From contig NZ_JACXZA010000001.1 in assembly GCF_014779765.1 (NCBI RefSeq), positions 1,533,346-1,597,345 on the forward strand: a stretch of 64,000 nucleotides of DNA, written 5' to 3'. How positions within the stretch are numbered: position 1 is the first letter of the stretch; every line of letters starts with the position of its first letter. Source of the DNA: Paenibacillus terricola. Its GTDB lineage: Bacteria > Bacillota > Bacilli > Paenibacillales > Paenibacillaceae. This document shows positions 42,981-51,468 of the stretch, one piece after another. The notes beneath the pieces were generated by a model, which worked only from the letters and a program-made list of their open reading frames with translations, was not told the DNA's origin and ran no database searches. A program made the position numbers and the translations under genes.

Positions 42981-44726
42981 ATGCAAATCAAATGGACTTC
43001 GTCGACAGCAGGGTGTCTAGCGATCGGATTGGCGATCTCAGGGTTGTTAAGCGGATCGGTATCCGCACAGGGCAGTGCAGGTGTTAACGCCAGCTATTCG
43101 TACGCGACAATTAGCAGTAAGAAGAACATACCGCTTGCGACTCCTATCTGGTCAGCCGAACTTGAATTGCCTTCCTCGGACGCATTCAATTGGCCGGATG
43201 TTGAAGCTGCGAACGGAAATGTGTTCTATGTGAAGTCAGGTGTCCTGTATGCGACTAGCGTATCGAGCGGGAAGAAGTTATGGTCGTTCGGCAAGAAGCT
43301 GCAAATCAACTCGATTGCAGCATATGGCAATTATGTATATGCATTCGAAGAAGGCGGCGTCGTATATCGGGTTGATGCGAAGACGGGGAAAGGCGCAAAG
43401 CTGTTTCAGCTCAGGGATGCGAAGGGAACTGTATCCCAGTCGATTAATGAAATCTCTGTCTCAGAAACAGAAGGCGTGTTGTATGTACTGAGTTCCAACA
43501 CGGTGGCTGCTGTTCAATTGTCAGACGGGAAGCTGAAGTGGCGGAATGATGATTTTTACTATACGTCAGTACCGAAATTAGTGAATGGCAAGCTGCTTAT
43601 GTATACCACGGAGTCAGGCGCAATTATGGTCGGCACGACCTATGCGATTGATCCGAAGACGGGTAAGACGCTGTGGAGGCTTGGCGGAAGCCACTCCAAA
43701 CTGTTGGGAGCAGATGGTGATCGACTGTATTACGAAGACCAATGGCCGAACATCGATGATACCGAAGCTTCAATCGCCAAGCTGGATATCGTATCCCTTG
43801 AAACCGGCGAGGTCGTTGAATCCAAGACGTACCCTTCACCGCAGTTAAGTACGGGAGCTTATGTTCCGCGTTCCAATCAGCTGCTTATTGACGGCGATAA
43901 TTTATTTATCGGTGCGGGCGGGAATGGCATCTATCGATATGGTGTGCATGCTGATCCGAAGACTTCCAAACCGGCTTATATTTCAGCCAATGGCAGCTGG
44001 ATCGCAGGACCCTATAACGGTAAACTCTATTTCCAAGATTCGACCTTCCAAGGTTTGTTCGCGGTCAAGCAGCTGGAAAACTCGTATGTTTCTTATTATG
44101 GCGTAGACAATCCGATTAGCCGCCTAGACTTGATTGATTCAGGCATGTATATTGGGCAAACTGATGGTTCTGTCTTAGCCTATAACGTGAAGACGAGCAA
44201 GTCTGTGTTCCGTTATGAAACGGATGCACGCAATTACGGACCATTCCAGACAATTGGCAACAAGCTGATAGTTCAAGCAGATAATAAGCTGTACGCATTC
44301 AATCTGTCATCAGAGCTGACACAACCGATCACGGATTCGGATGCTGTAGCGGACGGATACGCCAAGGCATCAGCGAAGCTGTCGGTGAACGGGGAAGTCC
44401 GAGAATTCAATCCGAACATGATGTCGGCAGCGAATCGGATGTTCGTGCCGCTCCGATTCTTGACGGAGACGTTAGGTGCTAAGGTCGTGTACGATAGCAA
44501 GACCAAGTCATCGACTGTCACGTATGAGGGACGGGCGTTTACGATAACTGAAGGTAAGTCTTATGCGGTTATCGCGGGTAAGCAGCAAGATCTGTCTTTT
44601 GCCCCGGTGACATTGAATGGATCTCTGTATGTGCCAGTCAAAGACATTGGAGAATTGCTTGGCATATCGGTCAGTTGGAATGCTTCGTCACGGACGGTTG
44701 AAGTTGTCACTAATCCGCAGAAGTAA
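42981..44726 (+). CDS. secreted PQQ-like beta-propeller protein with C-terminal copper-amine-oxidase-N domain
   Basis: A 581-residue exported protein. The signal peptide (residues 1-29, ending SVSAQG) is followed by a propeller built of repeats such as GNVFYVKSGVLYATSVSSGKKLWSFG, YAFEEGGVVYRVDAKTGKG, YAIDPKTGKTLWRLGG and YAFNLSS (about 50-440). The C-terminal 120 residues (MFVPLRFLTETLGAKVVYD, LYVPVKDIGELLGISVSWN) form a CuAO-N/stalk domain, a wall-associated module frequent in Paenibacillus. The role is unknown; the propeller resembles BamB. GGAAATGGAGG precedes the ATG. Confidence 0.88.
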   Translation: MQIKWTSSTAGCLAIGLAISGLLSGSVSAQGSAGVNASYSYATISSKKNIPLATPIWSAELELPSSDAFNWPDVEAANGNVFYVKSGVLYATSVSSGKKLWSFGKKLQINSIAAYGNYVYAFEEGGVVYRVDAKTGKGAKLFQLRDAKGTVSQSINEISVSETEGVLYVLSSNTVAAVQLSDGKLKWRNDDFYYTSVPKLVNGKLLMYTTESGAIMVGTTYAIDPKTGKTLWRLGGSHSKLLGADGDRLYYEDQWPNIDDTEASIAKLDIVSLETGEVVESKTYPSPQLSTGAYVPRSNQLLIDGDNLFIGAGGNGIYRYGVHADPKTSKPAYISANGSWIAGPYNGKLYFQDSTFQGLFAVKQLENSYVSYYGVDNPISRLDLIDSGMYIGQTDGSVLAYNVKTSKSVFRYETDARNYGPFQTIGNKLIVQADNKLYAFNLSSELTQPITDSDAVADGYAKASAKLSVNGEVREFNPNMMSAANRMFVPLRFLTETLGAKVVYDSKTKSSTVTYEGRAFTITEGKSYAVIAGKQQDLSFAPVTLNGSLYVPVKDIGELLGISVSWNASSRTVEVVTNPQK

Positions 44727-44825
44727 TGGCATTCGTCTAGATGGGCGCAGTCATATGGCTCGGTATTTCATGCCATTAAATTTAGATTTGTCCAACGATT
44801 TGGGACAAAACTTTAAACTTTGTCG

Positions 44826-44853
44826 TTGCAATTTGGAATGACGGGTGTATAAT
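44826..44853 (+). promoter_or_regulatory. putative promoter of the T-box transcript
   Basis: TTGCAA (44826-44831) and TATAAT (44848-44853) are 16 bases apart, just upstream of the T-box leader. Confidence 0.6.
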
Positions 44854-44889
44854 TACGAGTAATTTCATATTTCTCGAACGATAAATTCA

Positions 44890-45134
44890 ATGACGAGAAT
44901 GAGTACGTTAATACGACTGATCCAACAGAGAGTTGGGGTGCTGAAAACCAACGATCAGGCGTTAACCGAAAGCTATCTCCGAGAAGCGGGCTGAAAAGCC
45001 ATGCCGCTATTCCAGCGTTAGACGGAAGCGCATTGATAGATGCGTGATGGAGTGTCGTTGCCCATGTGGCAGCGGAACTAGGGTGGTAACACGGGTATTC
45101 AGACTCGTCCCTTATTGGGGACGGGTCTTTTTTG
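44890..45134 (+). promoter_or_regulatory. T-box leader, specifier GCU (alanine)
   Basis: Stem I shows the AG-bulge AGAGAG (44928-44932), the GAGTA element (44901-44905) and arms GTTAA...TGATC / GATCA...TTAAC. The 3' side of the specifier loop reads GAA-A-GCT-A-TCTCC, giving GCU at 44972-44974. The T-box sequence AGGGTGGTAACACGGG is at 45080-45095; its TGGT complements an ACCA tRNA end, which fits tRNA-Ala (discriminator A) and excludes a Ser reading. A terminator GACTCGTCCC/GGGGACGGGTC plus six T follows (45102-45133). Uncharged tRNA-Ala should allow read-through into the aminotransferase. Confidence 0.9.
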
Positions 45135-45160
45135 TTGTTCAAAATTGAAGAGGAGCGACT

Positions 45161-45388
45161 TTGAATAGCAGAGAGACTTTGCGCGAGCGCAAAGATCCCT
45201 ATGTCGTGTTCAAAGATCCTAATGTGAGGAGATCCGCCAATGCTAAGTCAATCGTTAACAGCAACCAAATCCAACTCGATCGAGGGCCGGCTGGCGGCGC
45301 TCGTACGGGAGATGAAGCCGTCGGGCATTCGCAAGTTTTTCGACCTTGCAGCAGGTCAAGAAGGAATCATTTCACTGGGCGTCGGTGA
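45161..45388 (+). CDS. possible leader ORF overlapping alaT
   Basis: TTG 45161 follows AGAGGAGC by six bases and opens a 75-codon frame. The first 26 codons (NSRETLRERKDPYVVFKDPNVRR) lie between the T-box terminator and the aminotransferase start; the rest overlaps alaT out of frame. It contains a perfect CTTTGCGC-GA-GCGCAAAG hairpin (45177-45194). It could be a translated leader that tunes alaT initiation, or chance. I favour a short or non-functional frame. Confidence 0.3.
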   Translation: MNSRETLRERKDPYVVFKDPNVRRSANAKSIVNSNQIQLDRGPAGGARTGDEAVGHSQVFRPCSRSRRNHFTGRR

Positions 45389-46436
45389 ACCAGACTTCGT
45401 AACGCCGCAGCCGGTTCGTGATGCATGCATGATCGCTCTGGAGCAGGGAAAAACTTCGTATACGTCGAATGCAGGCATGCCTGAGCTTCGAAGCGCAATT
45501 GCCGATTATGTCCACACCTCTTGGAATGTCACGTATGACTCATCTGAAGAACTGCTTGTAACTGTCGGGAGCAGTGAGGCTATCGATCTTGCGCTTCGTG
45601 CCTTGATTGAACCTGGCGATGAGATTCTTGTTCCAGTTCCGAGCTACATCTCGTATTCGCCGATTGCAGCGATTGGGCGCGGCATCCCTGTGGAAGTACA
45701 AACAGACGCATCCAATAACTTCAAGTTGACAGCAGATGCGCTGCGCAGCGCGATTACGCCGAAGTCGAAAGTGCTTATCGTATCGTATCCGAACAACCCG
45801 ACAGGAAGCATTATGACCTATGAAGATTGGCTGCCCATTGCACAAGTGGCGGAAGAGCATGATCTCGTTGTTCTCTCGGATGAAATCTATGCGGAGCTGA
45901 CGTACGGATCGAAGCATGTTAGCCTTGCTGCTGTGCCAGGTATGAAAGAACGGACGCTGATCATCAATGGTTTCTCCAAGGCGTTTGCAATGACGGGCTG
46001 GCGTGTCGGCTATGCATGCGGACCACAACCGCTGATCGCAGCAATGCTCAAAATCCACCAATACACCATCATGTGCGCGCCGATTCTTGGCCAGATCGCA
46101 GCGTTGGAGTCGCTTCGAATCGGACTTTCCGAGAAGGATCGGATGGTGGAGAGTTATAACGTTCGCCGGCAGGCGATTGTTGAAGGTTTCCGCCGAATCG
46201 GGCTTCCGTGCCATGTGCCGTACGGTTCGTTCTACGCATTCCCATCGATTGCAGGAACGGGGCTGACATCCGAGCAGTTCGCTGAACGTTTGCTGCTGGA
46301 GCAGAAGGTCGTTACAGTGCCGGGCAATGTGTTCGGGGGAGGCGGAGAAGGGTTTATCCGTTGTTCGTATGCAACATCACTTACGAAGATCGAAGAGGCA
46401 TTGGTTCGTATTCAGAGGTTTCTTCAATCCTTGTAG
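45240..46436 (+). CDS. alaT: PLP-dependent aminotransferase, AlaT/YugH-like
   Basis: A 398-residue class I/II aminotransferase. MKPSGIRKFFDLAAGQEGIISLGVGEPDFVTP (read in parts) and the C-terminal VTVPGNVFGGGGEGFIRCSYATS closely match my memory of B. subtilis YugH (AlaT). The PLP lysine is in INGFSKAFAMTGWR, with YPNNPTGSI and LSDEIYAELTY as cofactor contacts. The alanine-specific T-box upstream independently supports a role in alanine synthesis from pyruvate. ATG 45240 has GAGGAGAT seven bases upstream. An unknown gene follows 15 bases after its stop. Confidence 0.88.
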   Translation: MLSQSLTATKSNSIEGRLAALVREMKPSGIRKFFDLAAGQEGIISLGVGEPDFVTPQPVRDACMIALEQGKTSYTSNAGMPELRSAIADYVHTSWNVTYDSSEELLVTVGSSEAIDLALRALIEPGDEILVPVPSYISYSPIAAIGRGIPVEVQTDASNNFKLTADALRSAITPKSKVLIVSYPNNPTGSIMTYEDWLPIAQVAEEHDLVVLSDEIYAELTYGSKHVSLAAVPGMKERTLIINGFSKAFAMTGWRVGYACGPQPLIAAMLKIHQYTIMCAPILGQIAALESLRIGLSEKDRMVESYNVRRQAIVEGFRRIGLPCHVPYGSFYAFPSIAGTGLTSEQFAERLLLEQKVVTVPGNVFGGGGEGFIRCSYATSLTKIEEALVRIQRFLQSL

Positions 46437-46451
46437 CTAGGAGGAATGCGA

Positions 46452-47003
46452 TTGGCACAGGATAACATTCAAGTGCCGTACGGCTATGAGCCGCCGGTGG
46501 ATTCACGTAAAGGGATATTAGTCTATTACGATACGTTTGAGCATGCAACGGATAAGGAGTTGGATCAAGCGGTTGATCTGATGCACAACATGTCATTCAA
46601 GAAGCTCGTTCTTTATCCGCTGCATGAATCAACAGCCAAACGGATGTCGGAGGATGCTGTTCGGCCTTATTATAAAAGGCTGGATATGCTGCATGACTGG
46701 CGGCGTTCGATTGATGAATCGGGGGTCGTTATCGAAGGTCTGGAAGGGAAACGTAAGAAGTATACGCCGATCGATAGCGCCCTTCGTCATTTGACTGAAA
46801 CCTATGGCAAACCGCTGTTTCTGCTCTTGTCGCCGGAAACGGCTAGCATGTTCGCTAGCTATGATTCGTTCGAGCCTTGGATTACTCGCATCAGGTTGCT
46901 GCTTACGTCGGGGCCATCGGCCAGTCAGATGCATCCGCGGCTAGTGAAGTACGCACACCGTTGGAACGTAGTCGGCGAACAGGTGGACGTGAGTGAACAA
47001 TGA
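46452..47003 (+). CDS. protein of unknown function downstream of alaT
   Basis: A 183-residue soluble protein (GILVYYDTFEHATDKELDQAVDLM, LVLYPLHESTAKRMSEDAVRPYYKRLDMLHDWR, IEGLEGKRKKYTPIDSALRHL). I do not recognise it. The YYDTFEHATD ... YPLHE arrangement faintly recalls the first strand and loop of nucleotidyltransferase-fold proteins, but no HxGH motif is present. The start is taken as TTG 46452, seven bases after AGGAGG; the ATG at 46446 is too close to the site. It probably shares the T-box transcript. Confidence 0.68.
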   Translation: MAQDNIQVPYGYEPPVDSRKGILVYYDTFEHATDKELDQAVDLMHNMSFKKLVLYPLHESTAKRMSEDAVRPYYKRLDMLHDWRRSIDESGVVIEGLEGKRKKYTPIDSALRHLTETYGKPLFLLLSPETASMFASYDSFEPWITRIRLLLTSGPSASQMHPRLVKYAHRWNVVGEQVDVSEQ

Positions 47004-47051
47004 TGCGAATTGCAGCTCATTATAATATCAGCAGCGGGGAAATCTAACGAT

Positions 47052-48278
47052 ATGAACAATTCGATCCTATTCCAATCAGGTACAGGCCGAGAACGTCATC
47101 AACGCAAGCTGCTGCTAAGCGCAGGGCTAAGCTGGTTGTTTGATGCCATGGATGTTGGCATGCTGTCCTTTATCGTCGCTGCGTTAAGTGTTGAATGGGG
47201 ACTTGGTCCTCATCAGATCGGGTTGCTTACGGCTACGAATTCAATCGGAATGGCAGCGGGTGCAGCCGCTGCCGGCATATTGGCGGACCGTTACGGAAGA
47301 AGGGCGATCCTGCTCTGGACACTCGTTATTTTCTCCGTTGCGAGCGGTCTATCTGCGTTGGCTGGCAGCTTCGCCGTATTGATGGTGCTGCGGTTTGCGG
47401 CTGGATTTGGTCTTGGCGGTGAACTTCCCGTTGCTTCGACACTCGTCTCTGAGTCGGTACCGCCAGAATCGCGTGGCAAAGCGGTCGTGCTGCTGGAAAG
47501 CTTCTGGGCAGGCGGATGGATATTGTCTGCGCTTATCGCTTACTTCATCATTCCGCATTACGGCTGGCGTATCGGCTTCGCCATTGGTCTCGTTCCTGTG
47601 ATTTATGCGTTATATCTAAGGCGGGCCATACACGATCCTGTACGCTTCACAACCAAGGGAGATCAGTCGCTGTCTTACGGTTCTCGTATTGCTTCAATCT
47701 GGCGCAACTCCCATCGTCGCTCTACCATTATGCTGTGGGTGCTCTGGTTTACCGTCGTCTTGTCTTATTACGGCATGTTCTTGTGGCTGCCAACCGTCAT
47801 GGTCATGAAAGGATTCAGTCTCGTTCGCAGCTTTGAATATGTGTTGATCATGACACTTGCGCAGCTGCCAGGTTACTTCACAGCTGCTTATCTCATCGAA
47901 CGTACGGGCCGAAAATTCGTGCTTATTACGTACCTGATCCTTACAGCGGTATGTGCGATCGTGTTCGGCAGCGCGACTACAACGGGTGTGCTCATCGCTG
48001 CGGGGATCGGCTTATCGTTCTTCAACCTTGGCGCGTGGGGCGCAATGTACGCCTATACGCCTGAGCTGTACCCGACGCCGATTCGTTCGACAGGTGTTGG
48101 TCTTGCCGCATCGTTCGGGCGTGTAGGCGGCGTAATTGGACCTTATCTCGTTGGGGCATTAGTTGCTCGCAACACGCCGATTTCCGCGATTTTCTCGATT
48201 TTCTTCGTGACCATCCTGATCGGGGCCGCAGCTGTATTGCTGCTTGGCAAAGAGACGAAGGGCATAGAGGTCGAGTAA
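47052..48278 (+). CDS. MFS transporter (sugar/metabolite:H+ symporter-like)
   Basis: A 408-residue transporter with 12 membrane segments. SWLFDAMDVGMLSFIVAAL, the loop GILADRYGRRAIL (motif A), PESRGKAVVLLESFWAGGWI, and ERTGRKFVLITYL with YTPELYPTPIRSTGVG (the sugar-porter-type motifs) point to the SP/AAHS-like metabolite symporter group. The substrate is unknown. ATG 47052 is chosen with GGGGAAAT upstream; a longer in-frame start at 47010 lacks a site. The C terminus ends at KGIEVE. Confidence 0.88.
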   Translation: MNNSILFQSGTGRERHQRKLLLSAGLSWLFDAMDVGMLSFIVAALSVEWGLGPHQIGLLTATNSIGMAAGAAAAGILADRYGRRAILLWTLVIFSVASGLSALAGSFAVLMVLRFAAGFGLGGELPVASTLVSESVPPESRGKAVVLLESFWAGGWILSALIAYFIIPHYGWRIGFAIGLVPVIYALYLRRAIHDPVRFTTKGDQSLSYGSRIASIWRNSHRRSTIMLWVLWFTVVLSYYGMFLWLPTVMVMKGFSLVRSFEYVLIMTLAQLPGYFTAAYLIERTGRKFVLITYLILTAVCAIVFGSATTTGVLIAAGIGLSFFNLGAWGAMYAYTPELYPTPIRSTGVGLAASFGRVGGVIGPYLVGALVARNTPISAIFSIFFVTILIGAAAVLLLGKETKGIEVE

Positions 48279-48338
48279 TTGGACATCCTAAATCTCGCTT
48301 GAGACGATTTCATCCGAAGGCGAAGGAGGGATCGAACG

Positions 48339-48485
48339 ATGGGTCGAAGCAAAAATAAGACGTTTCGTGGTCAACAGCAAGCTTTCGAGGCAGTGAGTCA
48401 GCAAGCGGAAGACAATCAAGCAGCATCAACGAACAGCAACAGAAACCAGAAAGGTCATGTTCCGAACACTCCTTCAACTGGTTAA
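48339..48485 (+). CDS. small Gln/Asn-rich protein (48 aa)
   Basis: ATG 48339 follows GGAGGG by eight bases and opens a 48-residue frame. The product begins GRSKNKTFRGQQQAFEAVSQ, is rich in Gln, Asn and Ser, hydrophilic and without Cys or membrane segments, and ends VPNTPSTG. The composition and size recall small acid-soluble or coat-associated spore proteins, but I do not recognise a named family. A terminator follows 19 bases after the stop, supporting a real gene. Confidence 0.65.
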   Translation: MGRSKNKTFRGQQQAFEAVSQQAEDNQAASTNSNRNQKGHVPNTPSTG

Positions 48486-48503
48486 TGATGCATCAAGAGT
48501 AGC

Positions 48504-48538
48504 AAGGCTGCACAGGCAATCCGCCGTGCAGCCTTTTC
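48504..48538 (+). terminator. terminator after the 48-aa gene
   Basis: AAGGCTGCAC and GTGCAGCCTT pair perfectly around a 12-base loop, followed by TTCATTTTTC. Confidence 0.85.
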
Positions 48539-48631
48539 ATTTTTCAAGCGACAAAAGGATTTAGGCGTGGACAGCGTTGTTCATGCGGCGTTACAATCGT
48601 GTCATGTCGCAACAAGGAGATAATCAAACGG

Positions 48632-49192
48632 ATGAAAAGTTTACTCGTTACCGGCTATCGTGCACACGAGCTCGGGATTTACGATCAGAAACATAAGGGC
48701 ATTCCCTACATACGCAAAGCAATCGAGTCGCGGTTAATGCCGCTTATTGAGGAAGGTCTGGAATGGATCGTAACGCCGGGCCAATACGGCGTCGATCTAT
48801 GGGCTTGCGAGGTTGCGATAAGCTTGAAGAAAACCTATCCGCAGTTGAAGCTGTCCATTCTTGCCGCTTATACGAATCCGGAAGAGAAGTGGAATGAGGG
48901 CAAGCAGGATTATTATCGCGGCATTCTGCAACAAGTCGATTATTACGATTTTGTCAGCAAGCAGCCTTATCAAGGGGTATGGCAATTAACTGCGCGTGAC
49001 GACCTGCTGCTGCGCCGTACAGACGGTATGCTGTTGTTCTATGATGAGGATGCGGGAGAAGCGAGCCCGAAATATATGAAACAGAAGGCATTGAAACGGC
49101 ATGCAGAAGATGGATACCCGATTATTACGATTACGGCTGAGGACGTTCAGGCGATGGCAGACGAAGAGCAGAGGGACGTCGAGTACTATTAA
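48632..49192 (+). CDS. ypsA: YpsA/DUF1273 SLOG-family protein
   Basis: A 186-residue Rossmann-like protein: LLVTGYRAHELGIYDQK at the N terminus, WIVTPGQYGVDLWACEVAI, ILAAYTNPEEKWNE and LLLRRTDGMLLFYDEDAGEASPKYM are the recognised YpsA blocks. SLOG proteins are predicted to bind nucleotides or their derivatives; B. subtilis YpsA affects cell division. ATG 48632 has AAGGAGAT 12 bases upstream. Confidence 0.88.
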   Translation: MKSLLVTGYRAHELGIYDQKHKGIPYIRKAIESRLMPLIEEGLEWIVTPGQYGVDLWACEVAISLKKTYPQLKLSILAAYTNPEEKWNEGKQDYYRGILQQVDYYDFVSKQPYQGVWQLTARDDLLLRRTDGMLLFYDEDAGEASPKYMKQKALKRHAEDGYPIITITAEDVQAMADEEQRDVEYY

Positions 49193-49236
49193 TTGGTAAC
49201 GTTGTGTTAAGGTTCGGGAATGACGAGCATTTATGA

Positions 49237-49266
49237 TTGACAGTGTCGCTTCATTTCTGTTATCTT
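49237..49266 (+). promoter_or_regulatory. putative promoter of guaB-like gene
   Basis: TTGACA (49237-49242) and TATCTT (49261-49266) are 18 bases apart, giving a leader of about 140 bases. Confidence 0.6.
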
Positions 49267-49323
49267 ATTAAAAATGTTTTCCGTTGCACAGATAAGTTCA
49301 AATTGTTATTCGCACTTAAACCT

Positions 49324-49372
49324 ACCTCTATTCGCGGTCGCTCATTACTGAATGGCTTCGATAGAGGTTTTC
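49324..49372 (+). other. leader hairpin before the IMP dehydrogenase gene
   Basis: ACCTCTAT (49324-49331) pairs with ATAGAGGT (49361-49368), extended by CG/CG with one bulge and followed by TTTCTAATT. It lies between the promoter and the start codon, so it could attenuate transcription or shape the leader; the U run is short. Confidence 0.4.
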
Positions 49373-49412
49373 TAATTATCTGATTTATAAAACTAAAAAG
49401 GAGTTGAGAGCA

Positions 49413-50912
49413 TTGGCACACTATTATATGGAACCATCCCGTACGTTCAGCGAGTTTCTGCTCATTCCAAATCTGACGAGCAAGACTTGTACACCGGACA
49501 ACGTGTCGTTGAAAACACCTATTTCTAAATTCAAGAAGGGCGAGCAGCCTGACATTATGATGAATATACCGTTCACATCTGCGGTTATGCAGTCTGTCTC
49601 CGATCACAACATGGCGACTGCGCTCGCAAGATGCGGCGGTATTTCTTTTATTTTCGGTTCGCAATCGATTGAAGATCAAGCCGCAATGGTACGTAAAGTG
49701 AAAGAATATAAAGCAGGCTTCGTTGTGAGCCGCTCGAACTTGAAACCGGAACAAACGCTTCGCGATGTGCTTCGCCTGAAAGAAGAGAACGGACACTCGA
49801 CGGTTGCCATTACAGAAGACGGAACGTCGAGCGGCAAACTGCTTGGCATAGTAACAAGCCGTGACTATCGGATGAGCCGCGATTCGCTGGACAAGCCAAT
49901 TCGTGAATTCATGACGCCATTCTCGTCGCTTATTTATGGCGAATCCGGTATGTCGCTGCCTGAAGCGAACAACCTCATCTGGGACAAGAAGCTTAACTGT
50001 CTTCCGATCGTGGACGAGAAGCAGCACCTGCAGCACCTGGTCTTCCGTAAAGACTATGATGCTGACAAAGAAAATCCACTTGGCCTTCTCGATGCGAACA
50101 AGCGTTACATCGTTGGTGCAGGTATTAATACAAAGGACTTCATGGAACGCGTACCAGCCCTTGTTGACGCTGGCGTCGATATCCTTGTTATCGACTCGTC
50201 GGACGGCTATTCGGAATGGCAGTATGACACGGTCAAATGGGTCAAAGAAAACTTCAACGTGAAGATCGGTGCGGGTAACGTCGTAGACCGTGAAGGCTTC
50301 CTCTACCTCGTCGAAGCGGGTGCGGACTTCGTTAAAGTCGGCATTGGCGGCGGTTCGATCTGCATTACGCGCGAACAGAAAGGTATTGGCCGCGGCCAAG
50401 CATCGTCTGTTATCGAGGTTGCGGAAGCACGTCAGCAATATTACGAAGAGACTGGCATCTACGTGCCAATTTGCTCCGACGGCGGTATCGTTCACGACTA
50501 CCACATTACGCTCGCGCTTGCGATGGGCGCTGACTTCGTCATGATGGGCCGCTACTTCGCTCGTTTCGACGAGAGCCCAACGAAGAAGCTGAAGGTTGGC
50601 AACAACTTCGTGAAAGAGTTCTGGGGCGAAGGCTCGAACCGTGCACGCAACTGGCAGCGTTATGACACGGGCGGCAAGCAATCGCTCGTCTTCGAGGAAG
50701 GCGTTGACTCGTACGTTCCATACGCAGGTACGCTCAAAGAAAACCTCGATAAGACGATTAGCAAAATCAAATCGACGATGTGCAACTGCGGATCGCTCTC
50801 GATCGAACAGCTGCAGGAGACAGCACGTATCACGCTGGTATCGGCGACAAGCCTTGTTGAAGGCGGCGCGCATGACGTTATGCTGAAGGACAGCACGATG
50901 TCCGGCGAATAA
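49413..50912 (+). CDS. guaB: IMP dehydrogenase (divergent type)
   Basis: A 499-residue TIM-barrel enzyme. The catalytic Cys is in [16 protein letters not shown] (about residue 317), two CBS domains lie at about 95-215, DSSDGYSEW and [13 protein letters not shown] bind the nucleotide, MGRYFARF replaces the usual MG.LLAG, and NWQRYD carries the Arg-Tyr dyad. It oxidises IMP to XMP in guanine nucleotide synthesis. It differs clearly from the common bacterial guaB, so a second canonical copy may exist elsewhere. The start is TTG 49413, nine bases from AAAAGGAG; TTG 49404 is too close to the site. Confidence 0.88.
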   Translation: MAHYYMEPSRTFSEFLLIPNLTSKTCTPDNVSLKTPISKFKKGEQPDIMMNIPFTSAVMQSVSDHNMATALARCGGISFIFGSQSIEDQAAMVRKVKEYKAGFVVSRSNLKPEQTLRDVLRLKEENGHSTVAITEDGTSSGKLLGIVTSRDYRMSRDSLDKPIREFMTPFSSLIYGESGMSLPEANNLIWDKKLNCLPIVDEKQHLQHLVFRKDYDADKENPLGLLDANKRYIVGAGINTKDFMERVPALVDAGVDILVIDSSDGYSEWQYDTVKWVKENFNVKIGAGNVVDREGFLYLVEAGADFVKVGIGGGSICITREQKGIGRGQASSVIEVAEARQQYYEETGIYVPICSDGGIVHDYHITLALAMGADFVMMGRYFARFDESPTKKLKVGNNFVKEFWGEGSNRARNWQRYDTGGKQSLVFEEGVDSYVPYAGTLKENLDKTISKIKSTMCNCGSLSIEQLQETARITLVSATSLVEGGAHDVMLKDSTMSGE

Positions 50913-50939
50913 GCACGCAGGTTGCGATTGCGATGAATG

Positions 50940-50974
50940 AATCTCGGTTCCCGAAAGGGAACCGAGATTTTTTT
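50940..50974 (+). terminator. terminator after guaB
   Basis: A perfect 13-bp stem AATCTCGGTTCCC / GGGAACCGAGATT with tetraloop GAAA and a run of T. Confidence 0.92.
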
Positions 50975-51023
50975 GTATAGTTTTGCTCCAAATGCTCAAT
51001 CTATGGGTAGGGAGGGATTAACA

Positions 51024-51263
51024 ATGACAATGAATCAGAATATCGAGCAAGTCGTAGCCGTTCGTAAGAATGGGGATGGCGATATCGTAGATCTCAAGCT
51101 GTCGTCTGGCCGCGTCGTTGATTACAAGACCGCACAAACGATGGTGAAGAATAACGAAATCGAACATCTCAATGTATTTCGCGGTCGTGACGGTGATGAG
51201 CATCTTCGTTCCGATGCGGATGGACGTACCGATAACAATCTAGACAACTTGCCTACGTTCTAG
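51024..51263 (+). CDS. DUF3892 family small protein
   Basis: A 79-residue protein: VVAVRKNGDGDIVDLKLSSGRVVDYKTAQTMVKNNEI followed by GRDGDEHLRSDADGRTDNNLDNLP matches DUF3892, a small family of unknown function in Bacilli. ATG 51024 is chosen with GGGAGGG eight bases upstream. It has its own terminator. Confidence 0.82.
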   Translation: MTMNQNIEQVVAVRKNGDGDIVDLKLSSGRVVDYKTAQTMVKNNEIEHLNVFRGRDGDEHLRSDADGRTDNNLDNLPTF

Positions 51264-51284
51264 GGTTTAAATGAATACGAGAGG

Positions 51285-51330
51285 ACCGTTGCGGAGGTCA
51301 TGAATCAATGACTTCTGCAACGGTTTTCTT
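51285..51330 (+). terminator. terminator after DUF3892
   Basis: ACCGTTGCGGAGGTCAT and ATGACTTCTGCAACGGT pair with two G-T pairs, then TTTCTTCG. Confidence 0.82.
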
Positions 51331-51468
51331 CGTTGAGATGGTTCTGATGAAAGAGAGAAGCGAATATTTAAACGATACCTAAGCACCTTAAGTTTCAACA
51401 AAAAACGCAATTAATAAGTGCTTACCCGAACTGTCCCATTCATATATTGAGTCATCATCAATATACGA

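Noticed and set aside
49260..50999. A 579-codon open frame on the minus strand
   Set aside because: It lies antisense to the IMP dehydrogenase gene, its translation is rich in Arg, His, Phe and Asn without any motif, and it has no ribosome binding site. It reflects codon bias of the real gene.
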